DNA of 64,000 nucleotides from Moraxella caprae DSM 19149 (GTDB lineage: Bacteria > Pseudomonadota > Gammaproteobacteria > Pseudomonadales > Moraxellaceae). Position 1 is the stretch's first letter. Each line of letters begins with the position of its first letter. The translations under genes were made by a program, and so were the position numbers. Below, piece by piece: positions 54,301 to 64,000 of the stretch. Location of the stretch: contig NZ_AUGF01000008.1 of the NCBI RefSeq assembly GCF_000426885.1, positions 1 to 64,000 on the forward strand. The letters run 5' to 3'. The notes beneath the pieces were generated by a model. It was not told the origin of the DNA, made no database searches, and worked only from the letters and a program-made list of their open reading frames with translations.

Positions 54301-54466
54301 GGCAGGCGTTGGGCGAATATTTAAAGGATTGATTTTGGCAAAATAGACAAAACTGTGGTAGAATTAGCCGTTTTATTTTTTACCCTATTGCTTATTTTGT
54401 TAAATTTTGATTTTGTCAATTAGCCAATCGCCTAGCCCATTGCCAAACCCCAACAAGTGATGATTT

Positions 54467-55777
54467 ATGTTTAATTCCATCTGGCAAGCCCTAGCTGAAC
54501 ACCCCGAATTTATCGCCATGCTCACCATTCCGCCCGTTACGGCTTTTGTAACGTGGGCTCATGTGTGGATGGCGTTAGAGATGTTATTTCACCCCATTAA
54601 GTTTTGGGGTATTCGTGTGCGTGGTATGCCGTGGGGCTTGCAGGGCTTAGGCTGGCAAGGCATTGTCCCTGCCAAAGCAGGCAAAATCTCTGGGGTCATC
54701 GTTGATCAGACCTTATCCAAACTTGGTAATATCGATGAGTTTTTGCAGGCGATGGAGCCTGAGGAGATGGCACAGTTCATCACCGAGACGGTGGATAAGA
54801 ATTTAGAGAGTCTCATTGATGAGATTATGCTCGAACGCTACTACGCCCTGTGGACACATACCCCGTACGCCATCAGACGGCGGATTTATGCTCATGCTCA
54901 CAGTGAGATGCCAGCGGTGATGAAGTCCTTAGTCATTGACCTAACCGCCAATGTTGAAGAGCTGGTGGACATGAGGGCGATGATTGTCAAACGCATGGAG
55001 AGCGACCGTAAACTCATGGTAGACATGTTTTTGCGAGTGGGTAAAAAAGAGATTAACTTCATCTGGAAAATCAGTGCCGTGATTGGCTTTGGTTTTGGGA
55101 TTATTCAGATGGGGATTTTTTATTTTGTGCCACAGCATTGGACGGTGCCGTTTTTTGCGGCGATTTGGGGAGCATTAACCAACTGGATTGCCATTTGGAT
55201 GGTGTTTAACCCTGTCGAGCCCAAAAAAGTCCTCTTTATCCGCCTGTTCCGCTATGACAATGGTCGGGTCAAGCCCATGTTGCCCCATTTTCATGTCTAT
55301 GACTGGCAGGGCGGTTTTATGAAACGCCAAGATGAAGTGTCTAGCGTGTTTGCTGAGATTGTCGTAAATGAGCTGGTTACTTTAGAGAACATCATGAGTG
55401 AGATGATGTACGGCACTCGCTCGGCAAAAACCCGTGAACTCATGAAATCGCACTTATATGAGCTGTTAGAGTCGCCTGTGGTCAAATCCATTTTAAAAGT
55501 GGGTATGGATAACAAAGAGCTAAGTGCCTTTAAAGACACCATTATTGACAAATCCATTGATGCAACCATGATACCCATTAGAGACCCCAAACTTAACACA
55601 TCTCGGGCAAGCAAAATCTTTGGGCTGTTTGAATCTCGCATTCGAGAACTCTCGCCCCATGAATTTCAAAACCTGCTAAGACCTGCCTTTAAAGAAGATG
55701 AGATGACATTGGTGATTTTGGGGGCGATAACGGGGCTGTTGGCAGGGTGGTTGCATTTGATTGCGGTGTTTTTTTGA
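54467..55777 (+). CDS. DUF445-family membrane protein
   Basis: 436 residues. Spans near the N-terminus (about 15-45), around 200-245 (VIGFGFGIIQMGIFYFVPQH then a second hydrophobic stretch) and at the C-terminus (GAITGLLAGWLHLIAVFF). The large soluble part has NWIAIWMVFNPVEPKKV, a DUF445 mark. Function is unknown. It follows directly after the DnaA-box region. Confidence 0.8.
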   Translation: MFNSIWQALAEHPEFIAMLTIPPVTAFVTWAHVWMALEMLFHPIKFWGIRVRGMPWGLQGLGWQGIVPAKAGKISGVIVDQTLSKLGNIDEFLQAMEPEEMAQFITETVDKNLESLIDEIMLERYYALWTHTPYAIRRRIYAHAHSEMPAVMKSLVIDLTANVEELVDMRAMIVKRMESDRKLMVDMFLRVGKKEINFIWKISAVIGFGFGIIQMGIFYFVPQHWTVPFFAAIWGALTNWIAIWMVFNPVEPKKVLFIRLFRYDNGRVKPMLPHFHVYDWQGGFMKRQDEVSSVFAEIVVNELVTLENIMSEMMYGTRSAKTRELMKSHLYELLESPVVKSILKVGMDNKELSAFKDTIIDKSIDATMIPIRDPKLNTSRASKIFGLFESRIRELSPHEFQNLLRPAFKEDEMTLVILGAITGLLAGWLHLIAVFF

Positions 55778-56186
55778 GTGGCTTGAATATTTATTTTAAA
55801 TTTAAAATAAATTATTGCCACATTTGATGGTTATGGCATTAAATGGTGCATGGCATGCACTCTGCCATTTACACTCTACAAAATGAAAAAGTACCACGGT
55901 TTTCTGTTCGTGGTGAGCTAAGTCGAACCATGACGGAAACCAACCTGCAGGCAAGCTTGTGGCGAACGGTTTCCGTAGTAAAATTCAATTTTGTTGGCTG
56001 TATCTATTTATAAAATTCAAATGGCTAAATTTATTTTTTAAAAAATTATCTTATAAATTTTAAACATCATTAATATGATGATTTATTTTAAAATTCATTT
56101 TTAAACAAATTTTTATCAATTTTATTTTTAAAAATTAGTAAAAACAAAACCCAAATAGCCGTCGCTAACTTGATGAGAATGTCTTT
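55778..56186. repeat. Repeat-containing gap before ccmF
   Basis: 409 bases. At 55888-55975 there is an imperfect inverted repeat made of CGGTTTTC/GAACGG arms and GTTCGTGGTGAGCT...GTCGAACCATGACGG, related to the inside of the nested element at 46910-46975. The rest is A+T-rich (55985-56150) with no gene. A ccmF promoter is expected in the last 60 bases but is not clear. Confidence 0.5.
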
Positions 56187-58331
56187 ATGCTAATCACCGA
56201 ACTGGGGTATTTTGCCTTACTGCTTGCGTTGGTGCTTGCGATACTACAAACCGTCCTGCCTGCACTGGGCGTGATAAAACATCAGACCGCTTGGCAACGC
56301 CTTGCCCCAAGCCTTGCCGTGGCAGGGTTTTTGGTGATGCTGGTGTCCTTTGTGGCACTCATGGCAGGGTTTTTGTACAACGATTTTAGTTTGGTGTATG
56401 TGGCAGGTCATTCTAACAGCCTACTCCCGTGGTACTATAAGCTATCAGCGACATGGGGCGGACATGAAGGCTCGCTACTGCTGTGGCTGACGATACTATC
56501 AACGTGGTGTATGCTCGTGGCGGTGTGTAGCCGTGGGCTACCGCTGGACATGCGAGCCAGAGTGCTGTCGGTGCTTGGTGGGGTGCAAGTGATGATGCTT
56601 GCTATGCTGACCTTTACCTCAAGTCCCTTTGTGCGGACACTGCCAAATCTGCCTGTGGACGGGGCGGATTTGAACCCACTGCTCCAAGACCCCGGACTTA
56701 TTTTTCATCCGCCCATGCTGTACATGGGTTATGTGGGGCTTGCCGTGCCATTTGCCTTTTGTATGGCAAGCCTGTGGGCGGGTCGGCTTGATGCGGTGTG
56801 GACACGGTGGTCTCGTCCGTGGACGGTGGCGGCGTGGGTGTTTTTGACCTTAGGGATTGCCATTGGGTCGTGGTGGGCGTATTATGAGCTAGGTTGGGGC
56901 GGTTGGTGGTTTTGGGACCCTGTGGAGAATGCGTCCTTGATGCCGTGGCTTGCCAGTACTGCTCTCATGCACTCGCTTGCCGTTACCGAAAAACGTGGCG
57001 TATTCAAGGCGTGGACGATTATGCTTGCCATTTTTGGCTTTGCTCTGTCGCTCTTGGGGACGTTTTTGGTGCGTTCGGGCGTGATTACCTCTGTGCATTC
57101 GTTCGCCGCTGACCCGACTCGTGGCATGGCGATTTTGGCGATTTTGGGGGCGGTCATTGGCGGGGGCTTATTGATGTTTGCTCTGCGTGGTTGGCGTTTG
57201 ACCGTGGAGAGTTTTTATCAGTTAAAATCTCGTGAGACCATACTGGTTATTAATAATATCATTCTACTGGTGGCGACACTGGTGGTGTTGTTAGGCACGC
57301 TGTATCCGATTATCGCTGATGCCTTTAAACTCGGTCAAGTCTCGGTGGGCCCGCCGTATTTTAATGCGTTATTTGTGCCATTATCATGGGTGTTACTTGC
57401 CCTTATGGGGGTGGGGGCAACCATGCGGTATAAATACGACAGCCGTCCGATGTTAAAAATACTTATGATGACGGTAGTGTGTAGCTTGCTACTGGGTGTG
57501 GTGGGTTGGTATATGATAAACCTACTGGGTGAGAATACGTCCTTTGACCATACCATTTATATCACGGCGAGTCTGTCGGCGTGGGTGCTACTGTTTATCG
57601 GGCTTGACATTAAGGACAAAACTCGCCATGCTAAGGGGTTTACCAATGGACTGCGTAAACTTAGCCCAAGCTATTATGGCATGCAAATCGCCCATATCGG
57701 TGTGCTGGTTACGGCACTGGGCGTGGCAGGCGTGAGTGCGTTAAGCATGGAAAAAGACGTGGCGATGACGGTGGGCGACAGCACGCACGTGCAGGGTTAT
57801 GATTTTTATCTACAAGATTTTGACCTAGTGCAAGGTTCCAACTATGATGCCACACGGGCGACCATACAAGTCAAAGCAGACGGCAGGCTCATTACCAAGC
57901 TCTATCCTGAAAAGCGAAACTATGTCGTCTCCATGATGCCGATGACCGAAGTGGGACTGCGAGCGAGCCTGTTTAATGAGCTGTATGTCGCCTTAGGCGA
58001 GCCGATTGTCAAAGACGGTAAGGTGGATAATAACACATGGGCGGTGCGTGTACATGTCAAGTCCATGGTGCGTTGGCTGTGGCTTGGCTCTATCATCATG
58101 GCGTTGGGTGGGTTTATTGCCATGCTTGATAAACGCTATCGCATGAAAAAAGTCAAGGCAGACTTGGCAAAGAGCAAACTAAGCCCAACAACGGTTAATC
58201 AAGACAATGGCAAAAATAACAGCAAAGATAATGGCAAGGTTATCAAAGATGATGAAAACGTTAGCAAAGATAACGACAAAGACAGCCAAACCACAAAAGT
58301 CAATGACAATGCAGGGGAGATGACACCATGA
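56187..58331 (+). CDS. ccmF: Cytochrome c heme lyase subunit CcmF
   Basis: 714 residues, about 12-15 membrane spans. CcmF holds heme b and transfers heme to apocytochrome c with CcmH and CcmI. The WWD domain is WGGWWFWDPVENASLMPWLA. His residues in SVHSFAADPTRG and the N-terminal THWGGHEGSLLLWLT-like ATWGGHEGSLLLWLT are family features. The C-terminus has a Lys/Asn-rich tail (about 660-714). The stop overlaps the ccmG start (ATGA). Confidence 0.95.
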   Translation: MLITELGYFALLLALVLAILQTVLPALGVIKHQTAWQRLAPSLAVAGFLVMLVSFVALMAGFLYNDFSLVYVAGHSNSLLPWYYKLSATWGGHEGSLLLWLTILSTWCMLVAVCSRGLPLDMRARVLSVLGGVQVMMLAMLTFTSSPFVRTLPNLPVDGADLNPLLQDPGLIFHPPMLYMGYVGLAVPFAFCMASLWAGRLDAVWTRWSRPWTVAAWVFLTLGIAIGSWWAYYELGWGGWWFWDPVENASLMPWLASTALMHSLAVTEKRGVFKAWTIMLAIFGFALSLLGTFLVRSGVITSVHSFAADPTRGMAILAILGAVIGGGLLMFALRGWRLTVESFYQLKSRETILVINNIILLVATLVVLLGTLYPIIADAFKLGQVSVGPPYFNALFVPLSWVLLALMGVGATMRYKYDSRPMLKILMMTVVCSLLLGVVGWYMINLLGENTSFDHTIYITASLSAWVLLFIGLDIKDKTRHAKGFTNGLRKLSPSYYGMQIAHIGVLVTALGVAGVSALSMEKDVAMTVGDSTHVQGYDFYLQDFDLVQGSNYDATRATIQVKADGRLITKLYPEKRNYVVSMMPMTEVGLRASLFNELYVALGEPIVKDGKVDNNTWAVRVHVKSMVRWLWLGSIIMALGGFIAMLDKRYRMKKVKADLAKSKLSPTTVNQDNGKNNSKDNGKVIKDDENVSKDNDKDSQTTKVNDNAGEMTP

Positions 58332-58909
58332 ACCGCACTCAAAAACGCATGATGATTTTTTTGATTCCCTTTATCATCTTTGCCTTACTCATGGTGATGT
58401 TTTTTAACCGTTTGGGTAAGCCAACAGACATCGTGGTTACTACAAGCATGAATAAGCCCTTGCCAGCGTTTAGCTTGTCCTTATTATCCGACCCCAATCG
58501 AATAATGACCAATGACAATTTGCCAAAAACGCCATTTTTAATGAACGTGTGGGGGTCATGGTGTCCGACGTGTAAGGTGGAACACCCCTTTTTAATGGAG
58601 CTACACGCTCAAGGCGTGCCAATGGTGGGCATGAACTACAAAGATGAGCTTGCCGATGCGTTGGGTTATTTGAACCAATACAAAGACCCGTTTTTGTACT
58701 CGGTGCAGGATTTGGACGGTAAATATGGGCTAAGTTTGGGACTGACAGGAGCCCCTGAGACGTTCGTGGTGGACGGCAATGGCGTGGTCTATAAGCACAT
58801 CACAGGCGAGATACACGAAGGCAACTGGACAGCAAGTATCAAGCCATGTATGGATGCCCTAGCCAATCCCCAAGCGAACCAAATCCAAAGAACACAGGCG
58901 TGCCAATGA
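58328..58909 (+). CDS. ccmG: Thiol:disulfide interchange protein CcmG/DsbE
   Basis: 193 residues. One N-terminal anchor (about 9-27) and a periplasmic thioredoxin fold with active site WGSWCPTCKVEHP. It reduces the CXXCH thiols of apocytochrome c. GLTGAPETFVVDGNG is the cis-Pro region. Overlaps with ccmF before it and ccmH after it by four bases. Confidence 0.94.
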   Translation: MNRTQKRMMIFLIPFIIFALLMVMFFNRLGKPTDIVVTTSMNKPLPAFSLSLLSDPNRIMTNDNLPKTPFLMNVWGSWCPTCKVEHPFLMELHAQGVPMVGMNYKDELADALGYLNQYKDPFLYSVQDLDGKYGLSLGLTGAPETFVVDGNGVVYKHITGEIHEGNWTASIKPCMDALANPQANQIQRTQACQ

Positions 58910-59475
58910 TGAAATTTTATTTAAAACACACCTTATCCATACTGGCAGTGGTCGGGACTTTGATGATAAGTACGGCAAGTTTTGGGGCGATTGAGATTTA
59001 TGAATTTAAAAGCGCCGAAGACGAAGCCCGTTATAAGGCACTCATCGAAGAGCTTCGTTGCCCTAAATGCCAAAACCAAAACTTAGCAGGGTCGGACGCT
59101 CCGATTGCGGTGGATTTAAAAAACCAAACCTATCAGATGATACAGGATGGCAGGAGCGATACCGAGATTCGCCAGTTTATGTTTGATAGCTATGGTGATT
59201 TTATCAGTTATAAACCGCCTGTACGCCCGTCCACGTGGATTTTGTGGTTTTTTCCGCCCATTTTGTTGGTGGTGTTTATTTTAGGCTGGGTTTATAAAGC
59301 CAAAAAAGGGCGGACGGTGGCGGTTGATGAAGTTGCTACCTTATCCAAAGCCGAAGAAGAGCGAGTTGCTCAGATTTTAGCCAAGCACCAAAGTTCCAAA
59401 TCAGAGCAAGCCCAACATTTTAATGCTCAAAATTCCCAAAATTCCCACACCCAAACCGATAAGGATACGCCATGA
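58906..59475 (+). CDS. ccmH: Cytochrome c maturation protein CcmH
   Basis: 189 residues from the ATG at 58906; a longer frame from 58846 overlaps ccmG in a shifted reading and lacks the signal sequence. The signal peptide ends ASFG. The active motif is EELRCPKCQNQNLAGSDAPI (LRCxxCQ), then DLKNQTYQMIQDGRSDTEIRQF. It works with CcmF and CcmG on apocytochrome thiols. A C-terminal span (about 106-125) anchors it. Overlaps ccmI by four bases. Confidence 0.93.
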   Translation: MMKFYLKHTLSILAVVGTLMISTASFGAIEIYEFKSAEDEARYKALIEELRCPKCQNQNLAGSDAPIAVDLKNQTYQMIQDGRSDTEIRQFMFDSYGDFISYKPPVRPSTWILWFFPPILLVVFILGWVYKAKKGRTVAVDEVATLSKAEEERVAQILAKHQSSKSEQAQHFNAQNSQNSHTQTDKDTP

Positions 59476-60734
59476 CCCCCACGCTGTTCTTGTTTTTTAG
59501 TTTAGCCGTACTGCTGTGCGTGGTATTGGCATTGGTGGTGATTTATCCGTGGCTTAAAGGACAAAAGGCGGTGGACAATCAGCTCATGGCGGTCAATGTG
59601 GCGGTGTTTGGCGAGCGGATTGCCGAACTACAAGCGGATAAAGATGCAGGGCGGATTGATGATGCGACTTTTCAGGCAGGCGAGATTGAACTCAAACGCC
59701 AACTGTTAGATGCCCAGACCCATGCCGAGACCTATGCCCCTGTGGGTATCAAAAGCCGTGCCATTGTCATGGTGTGGATACCTGTGCTGGCAGGGCTTGC
59801 TTATCTGACAACCGCTGACCGCACGTCTGTGTTTAAGCTGTGGCAAGCCCAAGACAGCGTGGGACAAGTGGCGGACGATTTGCTAACGGGCAAGATAGAC
59901 ACGCCCCCCGAGTGGGCGACCGCTGATAGCACCGCACTCATCAGTGCCATGCAGACCAACGTTCATCATCACGCCCATGACCCCAACCGCTGGATGCGAC
60001 TGTCCGAGCTGTTCATGGCACTAGAAGCCACGCCCCAAGCCTTAGAAGCCTTAGCTCGTGCCTATCGTCTTGACCAGAGCAATGATGAGATTGCCATTAC
60101 TTATGCTCAGTCCAGCTTTTTTGCTAATAATGGCGTGCTAGATGCGACCGCTCGTGATGTCCTGCATGGCATACTCTCAAATACCCCAGACCATGAAGGG
60201 GCGATGATGATGATGGCGATGGGCGAGACACGTGCCAATAACTTTACGATGGCAAAGGCATGGGTTGCCAAACTGCGTGAGAGTATCACCAGTAAGGGCG
60301 GTGCGGACAGGCAGTCGGCATTGGCAAGCCTAGATGAGCTGATGGCGACCATTCACGCCCAAGAAGCCAAAGCGATGGCAGGGGTCAATGTCCATGTGAG
60401 TGTGGCAAGTAGTCTGCTCCCCCAAATCGATGAGAATGCCGTGCTGTTCGTCTCTATCTCGGACGTGGCAGGCGGTGCTCCTTATGCGGTCAAACGCTTA
60501 TCGGTGCGTGAGTTGGTGCAGGGAGTAACGGTGTCGCTTAGTGATTTGGATGCGATGATGCCCGAGCGTACCTTGACGGCAGGGCGTGAAGCAGGGGTTA
60601 GCCTTGCAGTCAATGCTCGTATCAGCCACAGTGGTGGGGCGGTCAGCGAATCGGGCGACTTGATGGCGAACCCTGTGATATTGCAAAAAGGGCAAAATAC
60701 GGTCAATTTGGAAATCTCACAAATCGTGCCGTAA
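59472..60734 (+). CDS. ccmI: Cytochrome c maturation protein CcmI (TPR type)
   Basis: 420 residues. Two membrane spans at the N-terminus (about 1-26 and 98-115) enclose a helical loop (GERIAELQADKDAGRID); TPR-like helices (about 160-290, with WMRLSELFMALEATPQALEA) bind apocytochrome c C-termini. A C-terminal domain (about 300-420) with LPQIDENAVLFVSISDVAGG is typical. It is the last gene of ccmFGHI. The other ccm genes (ccmA-E) are not in this window. Confidence 0.9.
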   Translation: MTPTLFLFFSLAVLLCVVLALVVIYPWLKGQKAVDNQLMAVNVAVFGERIAELQADKDAGRIDDATFQAGEIELKRQLLDAQTHAETYAPVGIKSRAIVMVWIPVLAGLAYLTTADRTSVFKLWQAQDSVGQVADDLLTGKIDTPPEWATADSTALISAMQTNVHHHAHDPNRWMRLSELFMALEATPQALEALARAYRLDQSNDEIAITYAQSSFFANNGVLDATARDVLHGILSNTPDHEGAMMMMAMGETRANNFTMAKAWVAKLRESITSKGGADRQSALASLDELMATIHAQEAKAMAGVNVHVSVASSLLPQIDENAVLFVSISDVAGGAPYAVKRLSVRELVQGVTVSLSDLDAMMPERTLTAGREAGVSLAVNARISHSGGAVSESGDLMANPVILQKGQNTVNLEISQIVP

Positions 60735-60793
60735 GTTTGGCAAATGCCATTATTTTTATAATAAATAGTGGTCAAATACCACTTGAACAATAG

Positions 60794-61498
<705 letters not shown>

Positions 61499-61511
61499 TT
61501 TCATTAACTAG

Positions 61512-61792
61512 TAGGGCGTGCCTGCCATTGATAACATTTTATAAAATAAGGTGAAAATTTAACGCTTTTATCGATTTTTGCATGAAAAACGGCTATCCGA
61601 CCACTTAACTGTGTAAATTTTAAGATTTTTTACTTAATTTTTAAAATTAAGTGGTCGGATTGTGGCTCGAAGGCGAAAACTTGCTTGATAGAATAACTAT
61701 CAGCTTCAAGTTTTTTCCTTGAAAAACGGGCGATTCCCCTGCTTTTTTAACAGGCATTTTTCATTGCAAATACCAAAGTCAGGCACGCCCTA
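61512..61792. mobile_element. MITE family 1, copy 3 (281 bp, with nested 66-bp element)
   Basis: TAGGGCGTGCCTGCC at the left and GTCAGGCACGCCCTA at the right. It contains a 66-bp inverted-repeat insertion at 61595-61660; without it, 215 bp. It begins 13 bases after adk and its right half may form the adk terminator region. Confidence 0.85.
61595..61660. mobile_element. Nested 66-bp element in MITE copy 3
   Basis: ATCCGACCACTTAA and TTAAGTGGTCGGAT are perfect 14-bp inverted arms around an A+T-rich centre. Copies 1 and 2 lack this insert at the same point (GGCT... / ...TGTGGCTCG), so it entered later. It is too small to encode anything. Confidence 0.75.
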
Positions 61793-61874
61793 AAAGCACG
61801 TCCAATGGGGCGTGTTTTTTTATGCTTAATTTATTTAACATAATCCTAAAATATTTACAAGGTAGTTTTTATAT

Positions 61875-62022
61875 TACACCCAACCAACTTGATATTTACC
61901 ACGGGTTTGTAGGGGTGTGCTGAGCACACCCTTTGATGATATGACTATACAAGGCGTGCTCAGCACACCCCTACGCCCACACATCATTGTATTTGTAGTA
62001 ATTTTAAAGTTTCTTGGGTGTA
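61875..62022. mobile_element. MITE family 2, copy B
   Basis: 148 bp with perfect 9-bp inverted ends TACACCCAA / TTGGGTGTA. Inside is a long palindrome, GTAGGGGTGTGCTGAGCACACC...GTGCTCAGCACACCCCTAC. It is related to copy A at 53009-53155. It lies 78 bases downstream of cysA. Confidence 0.75.
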
Positions 62023-62100
62023 TCATTTAACGTCAAAATACACCAAATGGCGGTAGGGTGCGTAATACGCACCATTTAATCAGCTAAATAGAATGATATT

Positions 62101-62820
62101 TTAAAGCCCCAAAAAATCCACCACAAATTCGCTATTAGGACGGGCAAATAGCTCATCAGGCTTGCCCAGTTGCTCCACCACGCCATGATTCATGATGACA
62201 ATGGTGTCCGACACAGCAACCGCTTCTTCTTGGTCGTGCGTTACCATGATGGACGTGATGCCAATGTCCTTTTGGATTTGGCGTAGGGACGTGCGTAGCT
62301 CTTTACGCACTTTGGCGTCCAACGCCCCAAACGGCTCATCAAGGAGTAATAATTTGGGGTTTGTGGCAATCGCCCGAGCCAATGCCACACGCTGACGCTG
62401 ACCACCCGACAGCTCATGCGGATAGCGGTCTTTGGTGTGGGGAAGCTGAATTAAATCAAGAAGCTGTGCCACTCGCTTATCAATCTCGCCCCCTGTGGGA
62501 CGTTGGTGTTTGGGCAGTAGCTCTAAGCCAAAAGCGATGTTTTGGGCGACTGTTTTGTGGCGAAATAGGGCGTAGTTTTGAAAAACAAAGCCTATCCCAC
62601 GCTGTTGTACGGGCGTGTCGGTTACGTCCGTGCCGTCAAAATAAATCCGCCCTGTGTCGGACGTCTCTAATCCTGCAATAATCCGCAGTAAGGTAGTTTT
62701 ACCACAGCCTGATGGTCCAAGTAGCGTGGCAAGTTCGCCAGAATTGACCGAAAAACTTACGTCATTTAAGGCGGTAAATTCGCCAAAGCGTTTATGAATG
62801 TTTTTAATATCAATGCTCAT
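62101..62820 (-). CDS. cysA: Sulfate ABC transporter ATPase CysA, C-terminally short
   Basis: 239 residues. The ABC domain is complete: GPSGCGKTTLLRIIAG (Walker A), LSGGQRQRVALARAIA (signature), LLLDEPFGALDAKVR (Walker B) and the H-loop in VTHDQEEA. The usual CysA is 330-365 residues; here it ends at FVVDFLGL just where the TOBE/regulatory domain would start. No continuation in another frame is visible. ATP hydrolysis should work, but regulation of transport may be altered. The MITE family 2 copy and repeats lie just past the end. Confidence 0.85.
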   Translation of the reverse strand: MSIDIKNIHKRFGEFTALNDVSFSVNSGELATLLGPSGCGKTTLLRIIAGLETSDTGRIYFDGTDVTDTPVQQRGIGFVFQNYALFRHKTVAQNIAFGLELLPKHQRPTGGEIDKRVAQLLDLIQLPHTKDRYPHELSGGQRQRVALARAIATNPKLLLLDEPFGALDAKVRKELRTSLRQIQKDIGITSIMVTHDQEEAVAVSDTIVIMNHGVVEQLGKPDELFARPNSEFVVDFLGL

Positions 62821-62932
62821 GGTGGTATCCGTGTTGATGATGAATTGATTTTACAAGTTAAAAATATTTGATAAGTGGTAATTGGTTTACCTAAATTTTA
62901 ATTAAAAATCCAATTTAACCAAATTAAAAAAC

Positions 62933-63784
62933 TCAACTTCGCCCAACCTTTTTACGACTCATCACATTTTGCACCGCAAGGGTAACAAGAGCAAGCAAGG
63001 CAAGCAGGCTTGACAGGGCAAAAGCGGTGATAAAGGCATATTCGTTATAGGCAATCTCAATGAGCAGTGGCATGGTGTTCGTCTCGCCTCGAATATGCCC
63101 CGACACCACCGACACCGCCCCAAACTCGCCCATTGCCCGAGCGTTGGTTAGGATAATGCCGTAGAGCAACGCCCATTTGATATTAGGTAGGGTAACGTGC
63201 CAAAACATCTGCCAGCCGTTCGCCCCAAGCGTGAGACTTGCTTCTTCTTCGCTATCGCCAATGGACTGCATGAGCGGAATAATCTCTCGGGCAATAAAGG
63301 GAAAGGTTACAAACAGTGTGGCAACCACAATGCCTGTGGTGGCAAAGATGATTTTTATGCCTAGGCTTTCAAAAAACGAGCCGATGAGTGTATTTGCCCC
63401 AAATAGCAAGACAAACATCAAACCTGCCACGACAGGCGACACCGCAAAGGGCAAGTCTAGCAAGGTGGTGATGATAAATTTGCCCCGAAATTTGTGCCGA
63501 GTAATCAGGTATGCTAACGCTACGCCAATCACGGTATTGATAGGCAGGACAATGGCGGTGGTGATTAAGGTGAGCTTAATGGCGTGCAATGCGTCAGGGT
63601 CGGTAAGGGCGGACAGATAGGCACTCACGCCGTCTTTTAGGGCTTCATAAAACACGGCAATAAGTGGCACAACGAGCATGACCGCCATAAACGACACCGC
63701 CAAAGCGATGAGCGTGTATTTGACCCATGCAGGGTCTTTGGTGGTGGGGTGGTGTTGGTAGTCGTAGGTGGATTGGGTTGCCAT
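62933..63784 (-). CDS. cysW: Sulfate/thiosulfate ABC transporter permease CysW
   Basis: 283 residues with six membrane spans and the permease EAA loop in SIGDSEEEASLTLGANGWQMFW. ARAMGEFGAVSVVSGHIRGETNTMPLLIEI is the CysW signature. It forms the membrane channel with CysT, and cysA follows 112 bases downstream. cysT is not directly upstream within the window. Confidence 0.93.
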   Translation of the reverse strand: MATQSTYDYQHHPTTKDPAWVKYTLIALAVSFMAVMLVVPLIAVFYEALKDGVSAYLSALTDPDALHAIKLTLITTAIVLPINTVIGVALAYLITRHKFRGKFIITTLLDLPFAVSPVVAGLMFVLLFGANTLIGSFFESLGIKIIFATTGIVVATLFVTFPFIAREIIPLMQSIGDSEEEASLTLGANGWQMFWHVTLPNIKWALLYGIILTNARAMGEFGAVSVVSGHIRGETNTMPLLIEIAYNEYAFITAFALSSLLALLALVTLAVQNVMSRKKVGRS

Positions 63785-64000
63785 GTTTTTTCCGTGTTGG
63801 GTTTGGGTTTAAATGGGTTTTAAAAATTGGGTAAATGCAAAATGATAATTTACTTTTTGCAATTTTCAATTATGATTAAATAAATACATATTTTAAATTG
63901 GACGTGTAGGGGCAATTTATTCGCCCTTGTGGAATAATTGCAATTTTTATCATTTTTAAATCTATTTTATAATCAATTAACTTCAAGATACACCAATGAC
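63785..64000. other. Upstream region of cysW, partial
   Basis: 216 bases to the window edge, no gene. A GTGTAGGGGCAATTTATTCG then CCC repeat lies at 63905-63930, of the same family as the palindromes at 26088 and 39990. The cysW promoter is likely nearby but not clear. Confidence 0.35.

Noticed and set aside
55888-55975. Possible CRISPR-like or regulatory repeat before ccmF
   Set aside because: Only a single imperfect inverted repeat is present; there is no regular spacing of identical units as in a CRISPR array. It matches a dispersed repeat seen at 46910.
58846-58905. 20-residue extension of CcmH from 58846
   Set aside because: It runs in the ccmG coding sequence and breaks the signal peptide. 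ATG 58906 overlaps the ccmG stop as is usual for coupled genes.

Overview
The window looks like a chromosome segment of a Moraxella-type gammaproteobacterium (Moraxellaceae). The grounds are low-to-moderate GC, an OmpE/FadL-type porin, an LptM lipoprotein, Moraxella-like housekeeping proteins (FabI, CcmFGHI, SlyX, Uup, ScpAB) and many short GTAGGGGCGAAT-type intergenic repeats. The species cannot be fixed from sequence alone. No rRNA, tRNA or CRISPR array was found.

Layout. 1-0.8 kb: the edge of an IS1-type element and a frameshifted YpsA-like gene. 0.8-7.8 kb: carA and carB, separated by an inserted mrr - fic - TIR cassette that reads the same way as carB. 7.8-18.5 kb: a 206-bp miniature element (MITE), an AraC regulator divergent from a Tat-exported cysteine hydrolase, a TehA-type transporter, tatD, map, lptM, azlCD, sirB2, greA, rpe and the FadL-type porin. 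18.7-29.3 kb: slyX, uup, a lipid A acyltransferase, a decayed toxin-antitoxin locus, a trpS - NERD - scpA - scpB run, fabI, folE and dps. 29.6-35.2 kb: a 1838-residue RTX/Ig-repeat protein with a metzincin-type protease domain. 35.3-43.3 kb: ychF, DUF441, several small lipoproteins and antitoxin-like genes (many broken), serS followed by brnT/brnA, and kptA. 43.5-51 kb: tkt, degV, a MITE with a second element nested in it, a tnpB-only IS200/IS605 element, rsmD and mrdA. 51-64 kb: a His-rich lipoprotein with a Zur-like operator, ppaC, a lipocalin, a DnaA-box cluster that resembles an origin, DUF445, ccmFGHI, adk, two more MITEs, and cysA/cysW.

How it fits together. Most genes are core metabolism in short operons: pyrimidine/arginine precursor synthesis, cytochrome c maturation, chromosome segregation, sulfate uptake. 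Accessory material is concentrated in a few gaps. These are the carA-carB interval (restriction, Fic and TIR proteins, probably defence), the RTX protease gene, the serS-kptA interval, and the MITE/TnpB sites. An unusual number of small accessory genes are split by one-base shifts at short homopolymers, while the long housekeeping genes are intact. This suggests decay or phase variation rather than uniformly poor sequence.
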